Positions 60,665 to 64,000 of a DNA stretch of 64,000 bases are shown one piece after another; position 1 is the first letter of the stretch; each line of letters opens with the position of its first letter. This DNA comes from Rhodococcus sp. IEGM 1409. Its GTDB lineage: Bacteria > Actinomycetota > Actinomycetes > Mycobacteriales > Mycobacteriaceae. The stretch lies in the NCBI RefSeq assembly GCF_030056735.1, contig NZ_JASHKN010000004.1:27402-91401 (forward strand). The letters are read 5' to 3'. A program made the translations under genes and the position numbers. The notes below the pieces were generated by a model. The model made no database searches and was not told the origin of the DNA. It saw nothing but the letters and a program-made list of their open reading frames with translations.

Positions 60665-61788
60665 AAATCGGCATGATCTGCCCGTACTCCTTCGACGTCC
60701 CCGGCGGGGTGCAGGCGCACGTGGTGGATCTGGCCGAGGTGCTGATCGAACGCGGCCACAAGGTGAGCGTGCTTGCGCCATCGTCCGACGATGACGAGTT
60801 GCCGGATTTTGTGGTCTCCGCTGGTAAAGCCGTCGCGATTCCTTACAACGGTTCTGTTGCACGGTTGTCCTTCGGCCCGACGGCGAATGCCCGCCTCCGC
60901 AAGTTCATCGCGGAAGGTGACTTCGACGTTCTGCACATTCACGAACCCAATGCGCCGAGTCTGTCCATGCTCGCGTTGCGTGTCGCGGAAGGCCCGATCG
61001 TGGCCACCTTCCACACGTCGACCACGAAGTCGTTGGTGCTGAGCACTTTTCAGGGCGTCCTGGCTCCGTATCTCGAGAAGATCAGTGGCCGGATCGCAGT
61101 CTCGGAGTTGGCGCGTCGTTGGCAGGTCGAGTCCCTCGGATCCGACGCGGTCGAAATACCCAACGGCGTCGACGTCGCAGCGTTTGCCGAGGCCGACATG
61201 TTGCCCGGCTACCCGCGCGAGGGTGGAACCATTCTGTTCCTCGGGCGCTACGACGAACCGCGCAAGGGGATGGCCGTCCTCCTCGGTGCACTGCCGGAGT
61301 TGGTCGAGCGTCATCCTGATCTCGAAGTGATCGTGGTCGGGCGCGGCGACGAGGAAAAACTCCGCAAAGAGGCGGGCAAGTACTTCAAGCATCTCCGACT
61401 GCTCGGGCAGGTCAGCGACAAGGAGAAAGCGTCGGCACTTCGCAGTGCGGACGTCTACTGCGCGCCCAATCTCGGCGGTGAGAGCTTCGGGATCGTGCTG
61501 GTCGAGGCCATGGCGGCCGGTACCGCCGTCGTCGCGAGTGAGTTGGACGCCTTCCGTCGCGTACTTCGCGACGGCCAGGCCGGCTTGCTGGTCCCCATCG
61601 GGAACTCCGATGCCCTGGCCGAGGCAATCGATTCCGTTCTCGGCGATCCGGACCGACGACGCGCGCTGGTCAACACCGCGACAAGTGTAGTCGCCGAATA
61701 CGACTGGCCGGTGGTTGCCGAGCAGATCCTGCGCGTCTACGAGACCGTCACGGTAGGCGGCACCGGCGTTCGTGTGGTGGGATCATGA
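60661..61788 (+). CDS. pimA: Phosphatidylinositol alpha-mannosyltransferase PimA
   Basis: 375 residues of the GT-B fold, family GT4. PGGVQAHVVDLAEVLIERGH near residue 15 is the N-terminal loop that contacts phosphatidylinositol, FLGRYDEPRKGMAVLLGAL near 200 opens the GDP-mannose domain, and GGESFGIVLVEAMAAGTAVVAS near 275 carries the EX7E motif. It adds the first mannose to phosphatidylinositol. ATG 60661 overlaps the patA stop by four bases. Confidence 0.96.
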   Translation: MKIGMICPYSFDVPGGVQAHVVDLAEVLIERGHKVSVLAPSSDDDELPDFVVSAGKAVAIPYNGSVARLSFGPTANARLRKFIAEGDFDVLHIHEPNAPSLSMLALRVAEGPIVATFHTSTTKSLVLSTFQGVLAPYLEKISGRIAVSELARRWQVESLGSDAVEIPNGVDVAAFAEADMLPGYPREGGTILFLGRYDEPRKGMAVLLGALPELVERHPDLEVIVVGRGDEEKLRKEAGKYFKHLRLLGQVSDKEKASALRSADVYCAPNLGGESFGIVLVEAMAAGTAVVASELDAFRRVLRDGQAGLLVPIGNSDALAEAIDSVLGDPDRRRALVNTATSVVAEYDWPVVAEQILRVYETVTVGGTGVRVVGS

Positions 61789-62807
61789 CCTTTTCCGCTC
61801 TGACGATCTTCATTCTCGGACTCGTCGCTGCCGTCGTCCTGGTCGTCGGACTGTGGGCGTACGGGACGGCGAATCGACTCGATCGGCTGCATGTGCGTTC
61901 GGATCAGTCCTGGTTGGCGCTCGATGCGGCCCTGTCCCGCCGTGCAGCGGTGGTTCGGGCGGCGGCGGTAGACATGAGTGCCGACGACGCCCGCAGATTC
62001 GTCACCTTGGCGGACGCCGCTGAACGGGCAGACCGGCAGGACCGAGAACTCGCGGAGAACCGGTTGTCCAACGCTCTAGCCGCCTACGGCACGACGTCGC
62101 TGCGACCTCAACTGGTGGCCGAGCTGGCCGACGCCGAAGCGCGGGTTCTGATCGCCAGACGGTTCCACAACGACGCGGTGCGAGACACCCTTGCACTCCG
62201 TACGCGTCGACTTGTTCGCTGGCTTCACCTCGGCGGAACGGCGCCGCTGCCTCAGTATTTCGAGATCTCCGAGCGCACCACCGCCGCCGCGGTGCCCGAG
62301 GGCATCACCGTCGACACGTCGCGGACCTCCGCGCGCGTGGTGATGCTGGACGAGGACGATCGGGTGCTGCTGCTGCGTGGTCACGATCCTCAGATCCCGA
62401 ACACTTACTTCTGGTTCACCGTCGGCGGCGGGCTCGAACGCGGTGAACATCTGCGGGCGGCTGCCGTTCGTGAGATCGAGGAGGAGACCGGATTCGTCGT
62501 GGCTCCGGAGAATCTGCGAGGTCCGCTCTGGCGTCGTGTGGCGATTTTCCCGTTCGACGGCGAGCTGATCCGTTCGGAAGAGCTGTTCTTCGCCACGCGC
62601 ACTCACGGCTTCGAGCCGGTCTTCCAAGGCCACACGGAATTGGAGCAGCGTGCGATTACGGGCCATCGCTGGTGCAGTGCCGACGAGATCCGCCAACTGG
62701 CCAAGTCCGGTGAGCCCGTCTACCCGTTGGATCTGGCAAACCTCCTGATGGAAGCGGCGACGATCGCGGACGGCACCGAGGATCCGGAAGTGCGTTCCAT
62801 CCGCTGA
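61785..62807 (+). CDS. NUDIX hydrolase with N-terminal membrane helix
   Basis: 340 residues (Rv2609c counterpart). One transmembrane helix at residues 5-27, then a ~130-residue helical region (LEMA-like), then a NUDIX domain with the box GGGLERGEHLRAAAVREIEEETGF near residues 214-238. The substrate is unknown; its place as last gene of the PIM operon, with a four-base overlap, suggests a link to lipid or nucleotide-sugar metabolism at the membrane. Confidence 0.9.
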   Translation: MTFSALTIFILGLVAAVVLVVGLWAYGTANRLDRLHVRSDQSWLALDAALSRRAAVVRAAAVDMSADDARRFVTLADAAERADRQDRELAENRLSNALAAYGTTSLRPQLVAELADAEARVLIARRFHNDAVRDTLALRTRRLVRWLHLGGTAPLPQYFEISERTTAAAVPEGITVDTSRTSARVVMLDEDDRVLLLRGHDPQIPNTYFWFTVGGGLERGEHLRAAAVREIEEETGFVVAPENLRGPLWRRVAIFPFDGELIRSEELFFATRTHGFEPVFQGHTELEQRAITGHRWCSADEIRQLAKSGEPVYPLDLANLLMEAATIADGTEDPEVRSIR

Positions 62808-62976
62808 TTCGTTCGGCCGATCAGGCGTCGCGGCCATTTAAGGCCAGCAATGGCAAATTGGATACGGAATCGAAGGCCGGTTGGTCCTAGAGTTCTGGCC
62901 AGAGGCCCGAGCGAATGAAGTCGTGTGTTCGCCGTGCCTCGTTTATTTTGTCACGCCACTACTGCAGGAGTTTGCT

Positions 62977-63885
62977 GTGAGCACCCCCGACTCTGCCCCC
63001 ACCACCGCCATCGGCACCGCACGCGTCAAGCGCGGCATGGCTGAAATGCTCAAGGGCGGTGTGATCATGGACGTTGTCACCGCTGAGCAGGCCAAGATCG
63101 CCGAAGACGCAGGCGCCGTCGCCGTCATGGCACTCGAGCGGGTCCCCGCGGACATTCGCGCACAGGGCGGCGTCTCGCGCATGAGTGACCCGGACATGAT
63201 CGACAGCATCATCTCCACCGTCAGCATCCCCGTCATGGCGAAGGCACGCATCGGGCACTTCGTCGAAGCGCAGATCCTGCAGAGCCTCGGCGTCGACTAC
63301 ATCGACGAGTCCGAGGTCCTGACCCCGGCCGACTACGCCAACCACATCGACAAGTGGAAGTTCACCGCTCCCTTCGTCTGTGGCGCCACCAACCTCGGCG
63401 AAGCGCTGCGTCGCATCAACGAAGGTGCGGCCATGATCCGCTCGAAGGGTGAAGCCGGCACCGGAGACGTCTCCAACGCCACCACCCACATGCGCACCAT
63501 CCGCGGCGAGATCCGCCGGTTGACCTCGCTGAGCGAAGACGAACTGTACGTAGCTGCCAAGGAACTGCAGGCGCCGTACGAGCTGGTCGTCGAGGTCGCC
63601 AAGGCCGGCAAGCTGCCGGTCACCATGTTCACCGCCGGCGGCATCGCCACCCCGGCAGACGCTGCGATGATGATGCAGCTCGGCGCCGAAGGCGTGTTCG
63701 TCGGATCGGGCATCTTCAAGTCCGGCAACCCGAAGCAGCGCGCCGAGGCCATCGTCAAGGCCACCACGTTCTACGACGACCCGGACGTGCTCGCCAAGGT
63801 CTCGCGCGGACTCGGCGAGGCAATGGTCGGCATCAACGTCGACGACCTGCCGGTCGGACACCGCCTCGCAGAGCGCGGTTGGTGA
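62977..63885 (+). CDS. pdxS: Pyridoxal 5'-phosphate synthase lyase subunit
   Basis: 302 residues. [18 protein letters not shown] near residue 17, [16 protein letters not shown] near 82 with the first catalytic Lys, and [19 protein letters not shown] near 152 with the second. With the glutaminase PdxT (not in the window; expected downstream) it makes pyridoxal phosphate from ribose 5-phosphate, glyceraldehyde 3-phosphate and ammonia. GTG 62977 has GCAGGAG six bases before it; a TAGAGT -10-like hexamer lies at 62888-62893. Confidence 0.97.
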   Translation: MSTPDSAPTTAIGTARVKRGMAEMLKGGVIMDVVTAEQAKIAEDAGAVAVMALERVPADIRAQGGVSRMSDPDMIDSIISTVSIPVMAKARIGHFVEAQILQSLGVDYIDESEVLTPADYANHIDKWKFTAPFVCGATNLGEALRRINEGAAMIRSKGEAGTGDVSNATTHMRTIRGEIRRLTSLSEDELYVAAKELQAPYELVVEVAKAGKLPVTMFTAGGIATPADAAMMMQLGAEGVFVGSGIFKSGNPKQRAEAIVKATTFYDDPDVLAKVSRGLGEAMVGINVDDLPVGHRLAERGW

Positions 63886-63935
63886 CACCAGGTTTGATGA
63901 CCGGGCCCAGTGCCTGAAGGTTTTCGACAACGAAG

Positions 63936-64000
63936 GGGCGGGGGGGGGGGGTTTGCAACCCCCCCCCCCGAGGGGGGGGGGGGGGGGGGGCCCGGACGTT
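63936..64000. other. G/C homopolymer runs at the window end (probable artefact)
   Basis: The last ~65 bases are dominated by runs of 12-19 G or C on either side of TTTGCAA. Such runs do not occur elsewhere in the window and are typical of a low-quality contig end or a failed gap. Confidence 0.6.

Overview
The window looks like a chromosomal segment of a mycolic-acid actinobacterium, most likely Rhodococcus (erythropolis/qingshengii type). The evidence is high GC, frequent GTG/TTG starts, TANNNT-type -10 boxes, arabinogalactan and phosphatidylinositol-mannoside genes, and a gene order that, from memory, follows Mycobacterium tuberculosis Rv2703 (sigA) through Rv2671-Rv2669 and then Rv2614c-Rv2606c (thrS to pdxS). 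The species is an inference. Most of the window is core chromosome; there is no phage, insertion sequence or CRISPR array.

Layout. 0-6.6 kb: partial YihY/BrkB membrane protein, SF2 helicase, small zinc-ribbon-like protein, DUF952 protein, a two-gene cation/proton antiporter with its RCK_C subunit, and an exported tyrosine phosphatase. 6.6-20.8 kb: the sigA neighbourhood (sigA, ppgK, suhB, cei, DUF4193, DUF3093, dut, DUF3710, hydrolase, OB-fold protein, DUF3159, acetyltransferase, two TrkA-type proteins, APC permease, TrmA-type RNA methyltransferase). 20.8-31 kb: accessory block (MarR regulator with DHA2 exporter, SIMPL protein, three-domain glutaminase, dxs, sugar transporter, truncated SRPBCC gene, iron-siderophore binding lipoprotein with a DtxR/IdeR box). 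31-38 kb: fadBA beta-oxidation operon, ribonuclease D, a wax ester/triacylglycerol synthase behind a KstR-type operator, DUF3000. 38-43.7 kb: coproporphyrin-dependent heme genes hemE-hemY-hemQ followed by a DMSO-reductase-family molybdoenzyme. 43.7-45.4 kb: a compact type VII secretion-like cassette (YbaB-like, WXG100-like, CpnT-N-terminus-like). 45.4-54 kb: msrB, aftC, exported hydrolase, RibD-C reductase, zapE, GNAT, MFS exporter and a GH1 beta-glucosidase. 54-55.7 kb: a stand-alone LeuA regulatory-domain gene behind a Leu/Val leader peptide, then six tRNA genes. 55.7-63.9 kb: TIGR02611 protein, thrS and the overlapping HIT-pgsA-patA-pimA-NUDIX operon for phosphatidylinositol mannosides, then pdxS. 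The last ~60 bases are G/C homopolymers that look like a sequence artefact.

Most notable signals: (1) the leader of the LeuA-domain gene, with a 13-codon peptide, a good promoter and two mutually exclusive RNA helices, one of which hides the Shine-Dalgarno sequence; (2) the three-gene type VII-like cassette without an obvious toxin domain; (3) a glutaminase fused to STAS and cyclic-nucleotide-binding domains with a CRP-like site upstream; (4) several well-formed palindromic operators (MarR/DHA2, KstR type, IdeR type, MFS exporter).
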